DNA of 64,000 bases, taken from positions 186,001-250,000 of the forward strand of contig NZ_JACCBY010000003.1 of assembly GCF_013409985.1 (NCBI RefSeq), written 5' to 3'. Below the pieces are notes generated by a model. That model was not told the origin of the DNA and made no database searches. It worked only from the letters and a program-made list of their open reading frames with translations. This document shows, one piece after another, positions 16,320 through 25,256 of this stretch (the first letter of the stretch is position 1; each line of letters begins with the position of its first letter). This stretch comes from Sphingomonas melonis. Lineage in GTDB: Bacteria > Pseudomonadota > Alphaproteobacteria > Sphingomonadales > Sphingomonadaceae. A program made the position numbers and the translations under genes.

Positions 16320-18089
16320 TTACGCCGCCTCGTTGAACTGCAGGCTCGCCAGCCGGGCGTACAGGCCGCCGCGGCCGATCAGCGAGGCGTGATTGCCCTC
16401 CTCGACGATGCGGCCCTGATCCATCACCACGATGCGCTGCGCGGCGCGAACGGTCGCGAGCCGGTGGGCGATGACCAGAGTCGTACGGTGCTCCATCAGC
16501 CGTTCGAGCGCCTGTTGCACCAGCCGCTCGCTCTCCGCATCGAGTGCGCTGGTGGCTTCGTCGAGCAGCAGGATCGGCGCGTCGCGCAGCAGCGCGCGGG
16601 CGATGGTCACCCGCTGGCGCTGGCCGCCGGACAGGCGCGCGCCACCCTCGCCGAGGTTGGTGTCGAGACCCTGCGGCAGCGCGCGCAGGAAGTCGGCGGC
16701 GTTGGCCGCCTCCGCCGCCGCCCAGAGTTCGTCGTCGGTCGCCTCCCAATGGCCATAGCGGAGATTGTCGCGCGCGCTGGCGCCGAAGATCACCGTGTCC
16801 TGCGGCACCATCGCGACCTGCGCGCGGATCGCGGCGGGGTCCGCTTCGCGCAGGTCGACGCCGTCGAGCAGGATGCGGCCCTCGGCGGGATCGTAGAAGC
16901 GCTCGGCGAGCTGGAACAGCGTCGATTTGCCGGCGCCCGATGGGCCGACGACGGCGACCGTCTCGCCGGCGCGGATGGCGAGCGTGAAGTCGTCGAGCGC
17001 GGCGACGTCGGGCCGCGTCGGATAATGGAAGCGGACATGTTCGAAGGTGAGCGCGCCGCTGACCGGGACGGGGAGCGGGATCGGTGCGGCGGGGCGGGTG
17101 ATCTCGGGCTGTTCGCGCAGCAGCTCGGCGAGGCGGCCCGCCGCACCGGCGCCGCGCAGCAGATCGCCATAGACTTCGGTGAGCGCACCGAACGCGCCGG
17201 CGACGATGCCGCCGGTCAGCACGAAGGCGGCGATCGCGCCGCCGGTGATGCGGCCGGCGGCGACGTCGGTCGCGCCTTCCCAGAGCACGAGCGTGATCGA
17301 CCCGAAGATCAGGAAGATCATGATCGCGGTCATCACCGCGCGCAGCCCGATCCGGCGCTTCGCCGCCGCGAAGGTGGCGTCGACCGCGGCGGTGAAGCGC
17401 TGCGCCTCACGCGGTTCCTGGCCGAACGCCTGGACGATCTTCATCGCGCCCAGCGTCTCGGTGGCGAGCGAGCCGACGTCGGCGACGCGATCCTGCGACG
17501 CGCGCGACAGGTTGCGGATGCGGCGGCCGAGCACCGTGACCGGCAGGATGATCAGCGGGATGCCGAGCAGCAGCATGCCGGCAAGCTTGGGCGAGAGCGC
17601 GAAGAGGTAGATCATGCCGCCGACGCCGGTGAAGGTGTTGCGCAGCGCGATCGACACGGTGCTGCCGACGACGCCCTCGATCAGCGCGGTGTCGGAGGTG
17701 AGCCGCGAGGCGATCTCCGACGGGCGGTTCTCCTCGAAGAAGCGCGGGGTGAGGCCGAGCAGATGCGCCTGCACCTGCGTGCGGATATCGGCGACGACCC
17801 GCTCGCCGAGCCACGAGACGAAATAGAAGCGGATCGCGGTGGCGACGGCGAGCACCGCGACGATCATCAGCAGATAATGGAACGACGCGGCAACCGAACC
17901 TTCCCCGCCGGGCGCAAAGCCGCGGTCGATCACGCGCTTGAAGCCATAGGGGATGCCGATCGTCGCCGCCGAGGTGGTGGTGAGCGCCGCCAGCGCGATG
18001 GCGAGCTGGCGCGGATAGGCGAGGACGCGATCCCAGACGAGGCGCAGGTCGCCGAGGCGGCGGGTGGTCGGTACGGGGAATTTGGCCAT
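16320..18089 (-). CDS. MsbA-like ABC exporter (fused transmembrane and ATPase domains)
   Basis: 589-residue half-transporter. The N-terminal domain (residues 20-320) has six membrane helices with the coupling-helix region FFEENRPSEIASRLTSDTAL. The C-terminal ATPase has Walker A GPSGAGKST, Q-loop MVPQDTVIFGAS, signature LSGGQRQR, Walker B ILLLDEATSALD and the H-loop IAHRL, all intact. It forms a homodimer or pairs with a second half. The family includes lipid A flippases and drug exporters, so the substrate is not determined. ATG start with upstream AAAGATGG. The 173 bases to phaZ hold the divergent promoters. Confidence 0.9.
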   Translation of the reverse strand: MAKFPVPTTRRLGDLRLVWDRVLAYPRQLAIALAALTTTSAATIGIPYGFKRVIDRGFAPGGEGSVAASFHYLLMIVAVLAVATAIRFYFVSWLGERVVADIRTQVQAHLLGLTPRFFEENRPSEIASRLTSDTALIEGVVGSTVSIALRNTFTGVGGMIYLFALSPKLAGMLLLGIPLIILPVTVLGRRIRNLSRASQDRVADVGSLATETLGAMKIVQAFGQEPREAQRFTAAVDATFAAAKRRIGLRAVMTAIMIFLIFGSITLVLWEGATDVAAGRITGGAIAAFVLTGGIVAGAFGALTEVYGDLLRGAGAAGRLAELLREQPEITRPAAPIPLPVPVSGALTFEHVRFHYPTRPDVAALDDFTLAIRAGETVAVVGPSGAGKSTLFQLAERFYDPAEGRILLDGVDLREADPAAIRAQVAMVPQDTVIFGASARDNLRYGHWEATDDELWAAAEAANAADFLRALPQGLDTNLGEGGARLSGGQRQRVTIARALLRDAPILLLDEATSALDAESERLVQQALERLMEHRTTLVIAHRLATVRAAQRIVVMDQGRIVEEGNHASLIGRGGLYARLASLQFNEAA

Positions 18090-18195
18090 CTTTACCGCGC
18101 CTAGCAGGCGGGGCGGGGCGGCTCAACGGCACCGGCGCCCGCGACGCCGGCCCTCGTCCGGTGTCTCGGGCGTTCAGACTGATCGGACCGGCGCA

Positions 18196-18224
18196 TTGGT
18201 CCGATTGCGTCGGACGTGTTATAC
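18196..18224 (+). promoter_or_regulatory. Possible sigma-70-type promoter of phaZ, with adjacent palindrome
   Basis: TTGGTC (18196-18201) and TTATAC (18219-18224) are spaced by 17 bases, about 39 bases before the phaZ ATG. A perfect short palindrome TATACG-TTA-CGTATA (18220-18234) overlaps the -10 hexamer, and another inverted repeat CGGACC/GGTCCG (18184-18203) overlaps the -35. Either could be an operator. Confidence 0.35.
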
Positions 18225-18262
18225 GTTACGTATACGGAAACCTTTGCGGGCGAAGATACAGC

Positions 18263-19495
18263 ATGCTCTACGATGCCTATGAAATGCAGCGCTCGATGCT
18301 CGCCGGGGCCAGCGCCATGGCGAGCTTCGGTGCGGACTGGATGCGCAATCCGGCGAACCCGTGGTCGTATATGGATGGCGGCGCGGTGGTCAGCTCGGCG
18401 CTGGAGGTGTTCGCCCATGCCTCCGCCACCCGCGGCAAGCCGGCCTTCGGCCTGACCCGTACGACCGTCGACGGCCGCGAGGTCGCGGTGCACGAGGAGA
18501 TCGTGCTGCAGAAGCCGTTCGGGCAGCTCAAGCGCTTCCGCCGCGAGGGTGTCGACGGTGGGCCGAAGCTGCTGATCGTCGCGCCGATGTCGGGCCATTT
18601 CGCGACGCTGCTGCGCGGCACGGTCGAGCGGATGCTGCCGAGTGCCGACGTCTACATCACCGACTGGCGCGACGCGAAGCTGGTGCCGCTCAGCGACGGG
18701 CGCTTCGATCTCGACGATTATATCGATTATCTCATCGCCTTCCTGGAGGCGATCGGCCCGAACACGGGCGAGGGGGGCACGCACATGCTGGCGGTCTGCC
18801 AGCCGTCGGTGCCCTGCTATGCCGCGGTCGCGCTGATGAGCGCCGACCAGAACCCGTGCCGTCCGCGCTCGCTGACGATGATGGGCGGCCCGGTGGACAC
18901 GCGCGAGGCGCCGACCGCGGTCAACACGCTCGCCACCGAGCGGCCGCACGCCTGGTTCGAGCAGAATGCGGTCGTGACCGTACCGATGATGTATCCGGGC
19001 GGCGGGCGGAAGGTCTATCCGGGCTTCCTCCAGCTCGCCGGCTTCATGTCGATGAACCTCGGCAACCACATGATGTCGCATTGGGAGATGTTCAAACATC
19101 TGATCCAGGGCGATGAGGAAAGCGCCGATGCGACCAAGAGCTTCTACGAGGAATATCGCTCGGTCTGCGACATGACCGCCGAATTCTACCTGCAGACGGT
19201 CGAGCTGGTGTTCCAGAAGCACGCGCTGCCCAGGGGCGAGATGCTGCATCGCGGGCGTCGGGTCGATCCCGGCGCGATCACCGATGTCGCGATCCTGGCG
19301 ATCGAGGGCGAGCGGGACGACATTTCGGGGCTGGGCCAGACCAAGGCGGCGCTGACGCTCGCGACCAACCTGCCCGACGCGAAGAAGCGATATTACATGG
19401 CGGAAGGCGCCGGCCACTACGGCATTTTCAACGGGTCCAAGTGGCGCAACCGCGTCGCGCCGGTGGTGGAGGAATGGATCGCCGCCAACGCGTGA
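18263..19495 (+). CDS. phaZ: Intracellular polyhydroxyalkanoate depolymerase
   Basis: Cytosolic enzyme releasing 3-hydroxybutyrate units from PHB granules, 410 residues. It has the alpha/beta-hydrolase pattern of the PhaZ1 family. The nucleophile is Cys179 in VCQPSVPCYAA instead of the usual serine, as known for these depolymerases. A C-terminal segment AEGAGHYGIFNGSKWRN carries the histidine. An earlier GTG in frame at 18161 is less likely, because promoter-like sequences lie after it. 3-hydroxybutyrate dehydrogenase (54349-55134) and a thiolase (20369-21547) in this window could complete the route to acetyl-CoA. No PHA synthase is in the window. Confidence 0.9.
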   Translation: MLYDAYEMQRSMLAGASAMASFGADWMRNPANPWSYMDGGAVVSSALEVFAHASATRGKPAFGLTRTTVDGREVAVHEEIVLQKPFGQLKRFRREGVDGGPKLLIVAPMSGHFATLLRGTVERMLPSADVYITDWRDAKLVPLSDGRFDLDDYIDYLIAFLEAIGPNTGEGGTHMLAVCQPSVPCYAAVALMSADQNPCRPRSLTMMGGPVDTREAPTAVNTLATERPHAWFEQNAVVTVPMMYPGGGRKVYPGFLQLAGFMSMNLGNHMMSHWEMFKHLIQGDEESADATKSFYEEYRSVCDMTAEFYLQTVELVFQKHALPRGEMLHRGRRVDPGAITDVAILAIEGERDDISGLGQTKAALTLATNLPDAKKRYYMAEGAGHYGIFNGSKWRNRVAPVVEEWIAANA

Positions 19496-19500
19496 CGGCT

Positions 19501-19526
19501 GAGGGGGCGGCACTGGCCGCCCCCTC
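19501..19526. terminator. Convergent hairpin between phaZ and the stress-protein gene
   Basis: A perfect 11-base stem (GAGGGGGCGGC / GCCGCCCCCTC) with a 4-base loop, placed between two convergent stop codons. No T-run follows on either strand, so it may end transcription weakly or protect 3' ends. Confidence 0.6.
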
Positions 19527-19534
19527 GCGTCGGA

Positions 19535-20017
19535 TCAGGCGACCGAGTCGACCACGGCGTGGCTGCTCGATTCGTCGCCGCGGATGGTCCCGCCGAACAG
19601 CATCTTGACGCGCCCGGAGAGCGATACGTCTGTCTCCCACAATTCGGCGCTGTCGATGTCGAAGCGCAGCAGCGTGAGATTGGGGTCCTGCTTGCCGCCC
19701 GGGAACCATGCCTCGACCTGATTGTCCCAGAGCTTGTCGATCAGCGCCGGATCATTGTCGGTCGTGACCGTGCCGGCGAGGCAGGCGAAGAAGTCATGGC
19801 CCTTGCCGACGAACTGCGCCATCGCGTCGCCGCCCTTGGCGATGCGATTGTCGCGGCCGGCGAAGAAGAAGAGCGTATTGGGCTGATCGTCGTCGATCTG
19901 CGCCGTCATCGGCTCGGAATGCTCGCCGTCGATGAGCCCGATCATCACGTAAGGGCTGCTGCGCAGCTTCTCGAGGAACTTGGCGGCGATTTCCTGTGGG
20001 CTGTGCTGATCGGCCAT
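19535..20017 (-). CDS. PNPOx-fold general stress protein
   Basis: 160-residue protein of the split-barrel flavin-binding family that includes Bacillus YdaG-type general stress proteins. It starts with a helix (IAAKFLEKLRSSPYVMIGLI) and has the strands LFFFAGRDNRIAKG, FFACLAGTVTTDND and VEAWFPGGKQDPNLTLLRF. The WFPGG-K-DPNLxLLR segment is the family marker. The ATG at 20017 was chosen because it begins the conserved domain; an in-frame extension upstream is arginine-rich and unlikely. It probably binds FMN or a related cofactor; the reaction is unknown. Confidence 0.82.
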   Translation of the reverse strand: MADQHSPQEIAAKFLEKLRSSPYVMIGLIDGEHSEPMTAQIDDDQPNTLFFFAGRDNRIAKGGDAMAQFVGKGHDFFACLAGTVTTDNDPALIDKLWDNQVEAWFPGGKQDPNLTLLRFDIDSAELWETDVSLSGRVKMLFGGTIRGDESSSHAVVDSVA

Positions 20018-20099
20018 GCGTCGTCTCCTATGGGGTTGCCGGGAGAACGAGCGCAACGGGGGTTGGTTGCGCGGTGAGACCGCTTCGGTCACGATCCCG

Positions 20100-20120
20100 G
20101 ACGGCGGCAACCCTGCCGTC
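20100..20120 (+). promoter_or_regulatory. Hairpin directly before a strong ribosome-binding site (module 1)
   Basis: Stem GACGGC/GCCGTC with loop GGCAACCCT, followed at once by GAACAAGGAGGTG and the ATG of the 28-codon peptide. The same order (hairpin, ACAAGGAGG, CACCAATGAC) recurs at 20274-20323. It may control translation of the peptide. Confidence 0.45.
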
Positions 20121-20139
20121 GAACAAGGAGGTGCCACCA

Positions 20140-20226
20140 ATGACGGTGACCGACTTGTGTCAAATCCTGGGCGTCATCATCGCCTTTGCGGCCTTGGCCG
20201 TGGAGATCGTTGATAAGCGCAGGTAA
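20140..20226 (+). CDS. 28-residue single-helix membrane peptide
   Basis: A short ORF with a near-perfect ribosome-binding site (AAGGAGGTG, six bases before ATG). The peptide has a polar start (MTVTDLCQ), one hydrophobic helix (residues 9-22, ILGVIIAFAALAVE) and a charged tail ending DKRR. This layout resembles type I toxin peptides of the Fst/Ldr/holin-like kind and other regulatory membrane miniproteins. I do not recognise a specific family. It lies in the 351-base space between two oppositely oriented genes, with a duplicated hairpin/SD module downstream. It is too short for routine gene calling. Confidence 0.55.
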   Translation: MTVTDLCQILGVIIAFAALAVEIVDKRR

Positions 20227-20273
20227 CGGCACACGGGCGGGGTTCGGGCTGCAACCCGGGCCCCAAACGTTCT

Positions 20274-20323
20274 GGGCCTCGACCGCTGCAACGATCGAGG
20301 CCCATACAAGGAGGGCACCAATG
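20274..20323 (+). promoter_or_regulatory. Second hairpin/ribosome-binding-site module (module 2)
   Basis: A perfect 9-base stem (GGGCCTCGA / TCGAGGCCC, loop of 12 bases) at 20274-20303, followed by ATACAAGGAGGGCACCAATG. The 3' half matches module 1 upstream of the peptide. The frame after this ATG (20321) runs without stop into the antisense strand of the thiolase gene and has no hydrophobic helix, so it looks like a decayed or truncated partner. Confidence 0.45.
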
Positions 20324-20344
20324 ACAATGCCCGATCCGGATATA

Positions 20345-20361
20345 CGCCGGGCAGCCCGGCG
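20345..20361. terminator. Bidirectional hairpin after the thiolase gene
   Basis: Stem CGCCGGG/CCCGGCG with a 3-base loop, seven bases beyond the thiolase stop codon. On the plus strand it is followed by TTTC, so it could also end the small-peptide transcript. Confidence 0.55.
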
Positions 20362-20368
20362 TTTCAAC

Positions 20369-21547
20369 TCACAGCACTTCGAACAGGCCCGCCGCGCCCA
20401 TGCCGCCGCCCACGCACATCGTCACGACGACGTATTTGGCGCCGCGGCGCTTGCCTTCGATCAGCGCATGGCCGGTCATCCGCGCGCCGGACATGCCGTA
20501 GGGGTGGCCGATCGAGATCGCGCCACCGTTCACGTTGAGCAATTCGTCCGGGATGCCGAGCGTGTCGCGGCAGTAGAGGACCTGCACCGCGAATGCCTCG
20601 TTGAGCTCCCACAGGCCGATGTCGGCCATCGTCAGGCCGTTCTTCTCGAGCAACTTGGGCACCGCATAGACCGGGCCGATACCCATCTCGTCGGGCTTGG
20701 TGCCGGCGACTGCGATCCCGACGTAGCGGCCGAGCGGGGTAAGGCCACGCGCGGCGGCGACGCTTTCCTCCATCAGCACCGCTGCCGAGGCGCCGTCGGA
20801 CAGCTGGCTCGCATTGCCCGCGGTGATGACGCCGTCGGGGCCGACGACGGGTTGCAGCGCCTGCAGCCCGGTCAGCGTAGTGTCGGCGCGATTGCCCTCG
20901 TCCTTTGCCAGGGTGACGTCCTGCGTGCTGACCGCCTTGGTCGCCTTGTCGACCACGTTCATCGTCGTCGACAGCGGCACGATCTCGTCGTCGAACTTGC
21001 CGGCGGCCTGCGCGGCGGCGGTCCGCTGCTGCGACTGGAGGCCGTAGGCGTCCTGTGCCTCGCGGCTGATGCCGTAGCGCTTGGCGACGATCTCGGCGGT
21101 CTGGAGCATCGGCATATAGATGTCGCCGTGCATCGCGATGAGCTGCTTGTCGGGGGCGACGCGCATCTGCGGGGTCTGGACGAGGCTGATGCTCTCGACG
21201 CCGCCGCCGACCGCAATGTCCATGCCGTCGAGCACGATCTGCTTGGCTGCGGTGGCAATCGCCATCAGGCCGCTGGCGCATTGGCGGTCGAGCGACATGC
21301 CCGGCACCGCGGTCGGCAGGCCGGCGCGCAGCGCAGCCTGGCGGGCGATGTTGCCCGCCTGATGGCCTTGCTGGAGCGCGGCGCCGAGGACCACGTCCTC
21401 GACCTCGCCGCCGTCGAGGCCGGCGCGCTGTACCGCGTGGCTGATCGCATGGGCGGCGAGCGCCTGCGGCGTGGTGTCGTTGAAGGCGCCGCGATAGGCG
21501 CGGCCGATCGGGGTGCGGGCGGTGGAGACGATGACGGCAGAGCGCAT
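20369..21547 (-). CDS. Acetyl-CoA acetyltransferase (thiolase)
   Basis: Cytosolic thiolase, 392 residues, joining two acetyl-CoA or cleaving 3-ketoacyl-CoA. Catalytic Cys90 is in LDRQCASG, with the His motif [14 protein letters not shown] and the second cysteine in [10 protein letters not shown] near the C-terminus. The ATG at 21547 follows a TTG two codons earlier. It could serve PHB turnover or fatty-acid beta-oxidation; the neighbouring MaoC-type hydratase fits either. Sequence alone does not separate the biosynthetic PhaA type from the FadA type, so no symbol is given. Confidence 0.88.
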   Translation of the reverse strand: MRSAVIVSTARTPIGRAYRGAFNDTTPQALAAHAISHAVQRAGLDGGEVEDVVLGAALQQGHQAGNIARQAALRAGLPTAVPGMSLDRQCASGLMAIATAAKQIVLDGMDIAVGGGVESISLVQTPQMRVAPDKQLIAMHGDIYMPMLQTAEIVAKRYGISREAQDAYGLQSQQRTAAAQAAGKFDDEIVPLSTTMNVVDKATKAVSTQDVTLAKDEGNRADTTLTGLQALQPVVGPDGVITAGNASQLSDGASAAVLMEESVAAARGLTPLGRYVGIAVAGTKPDEMGIGPVYAVPKLLEKNGLTMADIGLWELNEAFAVQVLYCRDTLGIPDELLNVNGGAISIGHPYGMSGARMTGHALIEGKRRGAKYVVVTMCVGGGMGAAGLFEVL

Positions 21548-21604
21548 GGGCAAACTTCCCTAACTTCACGCACAGGGCGTGGCGGTGGATGTCAAAAACG
21601 TAAT

Positions 21605-22063
21605 TTAAACAAAGACTTGGCTGATCCATTCGGCGATCAGCGCGGGCTTGTCCGCGCCCTCGATCTCGACCGTGAACGCCGTCGTCTGCTGATATTGACC
21701 GGGCCGCTTCTCGTCGAAGGCGAGCAGGCGGAAGCGACCGCGCACCCGGCTGCCCGAGCGGACGGGGGTGAGGAAGCGGACCTTGTTGCCCCCGTAGTTG
21801 ACGCCCATCGTCGCGCCGGCGAGCTGCGGCGCATCGGGCACCTTCGACGCGAGCAGCGGCATCAGCGACAGCGTCAGGAAGCCGTGGGCGATCGTGCCGC
21901 CGAACGGCGTCGCGGCGGCGGCGACGGGGTCGACGTGGATGAACTGGTGGTCGCCCGTCGCCTCGGCGAAACGGTCGATCATCGCCTGGCTGACCTCGAC
22001 CCAATCGGAGACGGTTTCGGAGCCGATCCGGCCCTGCATCTCCTGCACGCTGATCGTCGTCAC
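21605..22063 (-). CDS. MaoC-family (R)-specific enoyl-CoA hydratase
   Basis: 152-residue hot-dog-fold hydratase acting on enoyl-CoA. The hydratase-2 motif appears as FAEATGDHQFIHVDP, with the Asp and His of the active site, followed by FGGTIAHGFLTLSLMP. The GTG at 22063 was chosen: it has GAAGGA upstream and begins the conserved domain, while the longer frame is low-complexity. Placed before the thiolase gene in the same direction, 57 bases apart, so a two-gene fatty-acid/PHA unit is plausible. The start region faces putA. Confidence 0.85.
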   Translation of the reverse strand: MTTISVQEMQGRIGSETVSDWVEVSQAMIDRFAEATGDHQFIHVDPVAAAATPFGGTIAHGFLTLSLMPLLASKVPDAPQLAGATMGVNYGGNKVRFLTPVRSGSRVRGRFRLLAFDEKRPGQYQQTTAFTVEIEGADKPALIAEWISQVFV

Positions 22064-22094
22064 CGGATTTCCTTCGCTGCGTTCGGGCGCCGGC

Positions 22095-22118
22095 TTTTGG
22101 CGCTGGGTTTTTGGCGCT
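22095..22118. promoter_or_regulatory. Direct repeat in the maoC/putA divergent promoter
   Basis: TTTTGGCGCT occurs twice (22095-22104 and 22109-22118), 14 bases start to start, in the 123-base divergent region. Such a pair could bind a regulator of putA. No regulator gene is adjacent. Confidence 0.3.
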
Positions 22119-22186
22119 AGAGGCGGCCCATCTTCTAGGCGCGGGAGGGTGTTCCTCGCAAGCCTTGGCTGACCGAAAGCTTGAAC

Positions 22187-25100
22187 ATGTCCTCTGCTGC
22201 CGCCGCCGCCGCCCGTAAATCCATGGCGCAACTGTATCGTGCCAGCGAACCCGATGTTCTAAAACCACTGCTCGACCGTGCATCGACCTCGCCTGATTCG
22301 CGCCAGCGGATCATGGGCCATGCCTCTGGCCTGCTCGCCGACCTGCGCGCGGCGCAGAACCGGGGCTGGGTGAACCAGTTCCTGCAGGAATATCGGCTCA
22401 ATTCGTCCGAGGGCATCGCGCTGCTCAGCCTCGCCGAGGCGTTCCTGCGCGTGCCCGACCCGGAGACGGCCGACCTGCTGATCGCCGACAAGCTGGGCGA
22501 CGCCGACTGGCGCGCGCACGCCGGCCAGTCGAACAGCAAGTTGGTCAATAGCGCGACCTGGGGGCTGGTCGTCGGCCGCGTGCTGGTCGGCGAGGGGCCG
22601 TCCGGGCCGCTGCGCCGGCTGATCAGTCGCGCCGGCGAGCCGTTCGTCCGCCAGGCGGTAGGCGCGGCGATGAAGCGGATGGGCGAGATCTTCGTGATGG
22701 GCCGCACCATCGACGAGGCGATGCGGCGGATGCGCAAGCCCGAGAACAAGGGCTTCACCGCGAGCTTCGACATGCTCGGCGAGGCGGCGCGGACCTTCGC
22801 CGACGGCCAGCGCTATTTCGACGCCTATGTCGGCGCGATCGACGCGGTCGGCCGCGACCCGGCGGCGGGCCATTCGGTGTCGGTCAAGCTGTCCGCGCTG
22901 CATCCGCGCTACGAGGTGGCCCGGTGGAGCGAATGCGTCCCGGCGCTGACCGAGATGCTGGAGGCGCTGGCGGTGCAGGCGGCGGGCAAGGGCATCGCGC
23001 TGACCGTCGACGCGGAGGAATCCGAGCGGCTGGAGATGAGCCTCGACATCATCGGGTCGGTCGCGGCGCTGCCGAGCCTGAAGGGCTGGGATGGCTTCGG
23101 TATGGCGGTGCAGGCCTATGGCAAGCGCGCGCGGCCGGTGATCGCCTGGGCCAATGCGCTGGGCCGGGTGATGAACGTGCGGCTGGTCAAGGGCGCCTAT
23201 TGGGACAGCGAGATCAAGCGTACCCAGGTCGAGGGGCTGGCCGACTATCCGCTGTTCACCCGCAAGGCGGCGACCGACGTGTCCTATCTGGCGGTCGCCA
23301 AGGACATGCTGGCGGCGGAGAACATCCGCCCCGCCTTCGCCAGCCACAATGCGCTGACCGTCGCGACGATCCTGGAATGGGCGGGCAATGCCCGTGATTT
23401 CGAGTTCCAGCGGCTGCACGGCATGGGCGACGGCTTGTACGAGCGGCTGGTGCGCGAGAACGGCTATCACTGCCGCATCTATGCGCCGGTCGGCGGCCAT
23501 CGCGACCTGCTCGCCTATCTGGTGCGGCGCCTGCTGGAAAACGGCGCGAATTCGAGCTTCGTCCATCAGCTGGCGGACGCGCGGCTGACCGAGGACGAGA
23601 TCCTCGCCGATCCGGTGGCGAAGATCGCCGCGGTAGGCGGCGCGCGGCATCCGAGCATCCCGCTGCCCAAGGACCTGTTCGCACCCGGCCATCGCAATTC
23701 GAGCGGACTGGATCTCAGCGATGTCGCGACGCTCGAGGCGACGGTGCGGGCGGTGCGGACGCCGCTGTCGCCTGCGGGGGCAGGCTCTCCCAACGCGCCG
23801 GCGGGACGGTCCACCCCCGCCGCCGAGGCGGAGGGGCTCGTGGCGGACGCCGTCCGCCGCGCGCACGCGGCGTTTCCGGCGTGGTCGCGGACGTCCGTCG
23901 ACGAGCGTGCCGCCTGCCTCGAACGGCTCGCCGATCTGCTCGAGGACAATCGCGACCGGTTGATGGCGATCTGCGTGCAGGAGGCGTTCAAGACGATCCC
24001 CGACGCGATCGGCGAAGTGCGCGAGGCCGCGGATTTCTGTCGCTATTATGCCGGCGAGGCGCGCAGCCGGCTGCGCGCCGTCGAACTGCCGGGGCCCACC
24101 GGCGAGCGCAACACGCTGCATATCGAGGGGCGCGGCGCGTGGGCGACGGTGGCGCCGTGGAACTTCCCGCTGGCGATCTTCCTGGGGCAGACGGTGGCGG
24201 CGCTGGTCGCGGGCAATACCGTCGTCGCCAAGCCGGCGCCGCAGACGCCGGAGATCGCGCGGTTCGCGGTCGCGCTGGCGCATCGCGCCGGGGTGCCGGC
24301 GGACGCGCTGGTGCTGGTCACCGGCGGGCCGGAGGTCGGCGCGGCGCTGACCGCCGATGTGCGCGTCGCCGGGGTCGCCTTCACCGGATCGACCGCGACC
24401 GCCAAGCGGATCGCGCGGACGCTGGTGGCGGACGACGATCGCCCGATCGTGCCGCTGATCGCCGAGACCGGCGGGATCAACGCGATGATCGTCGACAGCA
24501 CCGCGCTGCCCGAACAGGTGGTGGCGGATGTCGTCACCTCGTCCTTCCGCTCGGCCGGACAGCGCTGTTCGGCGTTGCGGTTGCTGCTCGTGCAGGAGGA
24601 TGTCGCCGAGACGGTGATCGAGATGTTGCAGGGGGCGATGGACACGCTGCGGCTCGGCGACCCCGCCGATCCGGCGACCGACGTCGGGCCGGTGATCGAC
24701 CGCGCCTCCTACGACAAGCTGATGGCCTATCGCGCGAGCGTGACCGAGCGGATCGTCAAGACGCTGCCGGCGCCGGCCGAGGGGCTATTCGTGCCGCCGA
24801 CGCTGGTGCGGCTCGACCGGATCGAGGATCTCGACCGCGAATGGTTCGGGCCGATCCTGCACGTCGCGACCTGGCAGGCGGGTAAGCTGGAGGAGACGAT
24901 CGCGCGGGTCAACGCCAAGGGCTATGGCCTGACCATGGGCCTGCACAGCCGCATCGCCCGCGCCGCGGAGGTGACCGAAGCGGCGGCGGCGGTGGGCAAT
25001 CTCTACATCAACCGGTCGATGATCGGCGCGGTGGTGGGATCGCAGCCGTTCGGCGGCGAGGGCCTGTCGGGCACCGGGCCGAAGGCGGGCGGACCGCACT

Positions 25101-25198
25101 ATCTCTACCGCTTCTGCGCGGAGCGGGCGGTGTCGGTGGACACCACATCGGCCGGCGGCAATGCGACGCTGCTGTCGCTGGACGAAGGGGGGATCTGA
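22187..25198 (+). CDS. putA: Bifunctional proline dehydrogenase / glutamate semialdehyde dehydrogenase
   Basis: Oxidises proline to glutamate in two steps using FAD then NAD. The 1003 residues begin with an alpha-helical arm (1-140), then the FAD-binding PRODH barrel (about 150-470; YVGAIDAVG, LSALHPRYE, RLVKGAYWD, ASHNALTVA), then the aldehyde dehydrogenase domain (about 540-980; APWNFPLAIFLGQT, AETGGINAMIVDS, catalytic Cys794 in SAGQRCSALR). The N-terminal ribbon-helix-helix DNA-binding domain of E. coli PutA is missing, so this is the short type A form without autorepressor function. ATG at 22187, just after an in-frame TTG. Confidence 0.95.
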   Translation: MSSAAAAAARKSMAQLYRASEPDVLKPLLDRASTSPDSRQRIMGHASGLLADLRAAQNRGWVNQFLQEYRLNSSEGIALLSLAEAFLRVPDPETADLLIADKLGDADWRAHAGQSNSKLVNSATWGLVVGRVLVGEGPSGPLRRLISRAGEPFVRQAVGAAMKRMGEIFVMGRTIDEAMRRMRKPENKGFTASFDMLGEAARTFADGQRYFDAYVGAIDAVGRDPAAGHSVSVKLSALHPRYEVARWSECVPALTEMLEALAVQAAGKGIALTVDAEESERLEMSLDIIGSVAALPSLKGWDGFGMAVQAYGKRARPVIAWANALGRVMNVRLVKGAYWDSEIKRTQVEGLADYPLFTRKAATDVSYLAVAKDMLAAENIRPAFASHNALTVATILEWAGNARDFEFQRLHGMGDGLYERLVRENGYHCRIYAPVGGHRDLLAYLVRRLLENGANSSFVHQLADARLTEDEILADPVAKIAAVGGARHPSIPLPKDLFAPGHRNSSGLDLSDVATLEATVRAVRTPLSPAGAGSPNAPAGRSTPAAEAEGLVADAVRRAHAAFPAWSRTSVDERAACLERLADLLEDNRDRLMAICVQEAFKTIPDAIGEVREAADFCRYYAGEARSRLRAVELPGPTGERNTLHIEGRGAWATVAPWNFPLAIFLGQTVAALVAGNTVVAKPAPQTPEIARFAVALAHRAGVPADALVLVTGGPEVGAALTADVRVAGVAFTGSTATAKRIARTLVADDDRPIVPLIAETGGINAMIVDSTALPEQVVADVVTSSFRSAGQRCSALRLLLVQEDVAETVIEMLQGAMDTLRLGDPADPATDVGPVIDRASYDKLMAYRASVTERIVKTLPAPAEGLFVPPTLVRLDRIEDLDREWFGPILHVATWQAGKLEETIARVNAKGYGLTMGLHSRIARAAEVTEAAAAVGNLYINRSMIGAVVGSQPFGGEGLSGTGPKAGGPHYLYRFCAERAVSVDTTSAGGNATLLSLDEGGI

Positions 25199-25256
25199 GC
25201 GGCGGGAGCGGTCTCGACGCGCCGCGCCACGTCCGGATTGGCCTTGGCCTCGGTCT

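Noticed and set aside
20321..20370. Second ATG with strong ribosome-binding site after the small peptide gene as a second gene.
   Set aside because: The frame has no stop for about 1.8 kb and runs antisense to thiolase. The segment before the thiolase stop has no hydrophobic helix.
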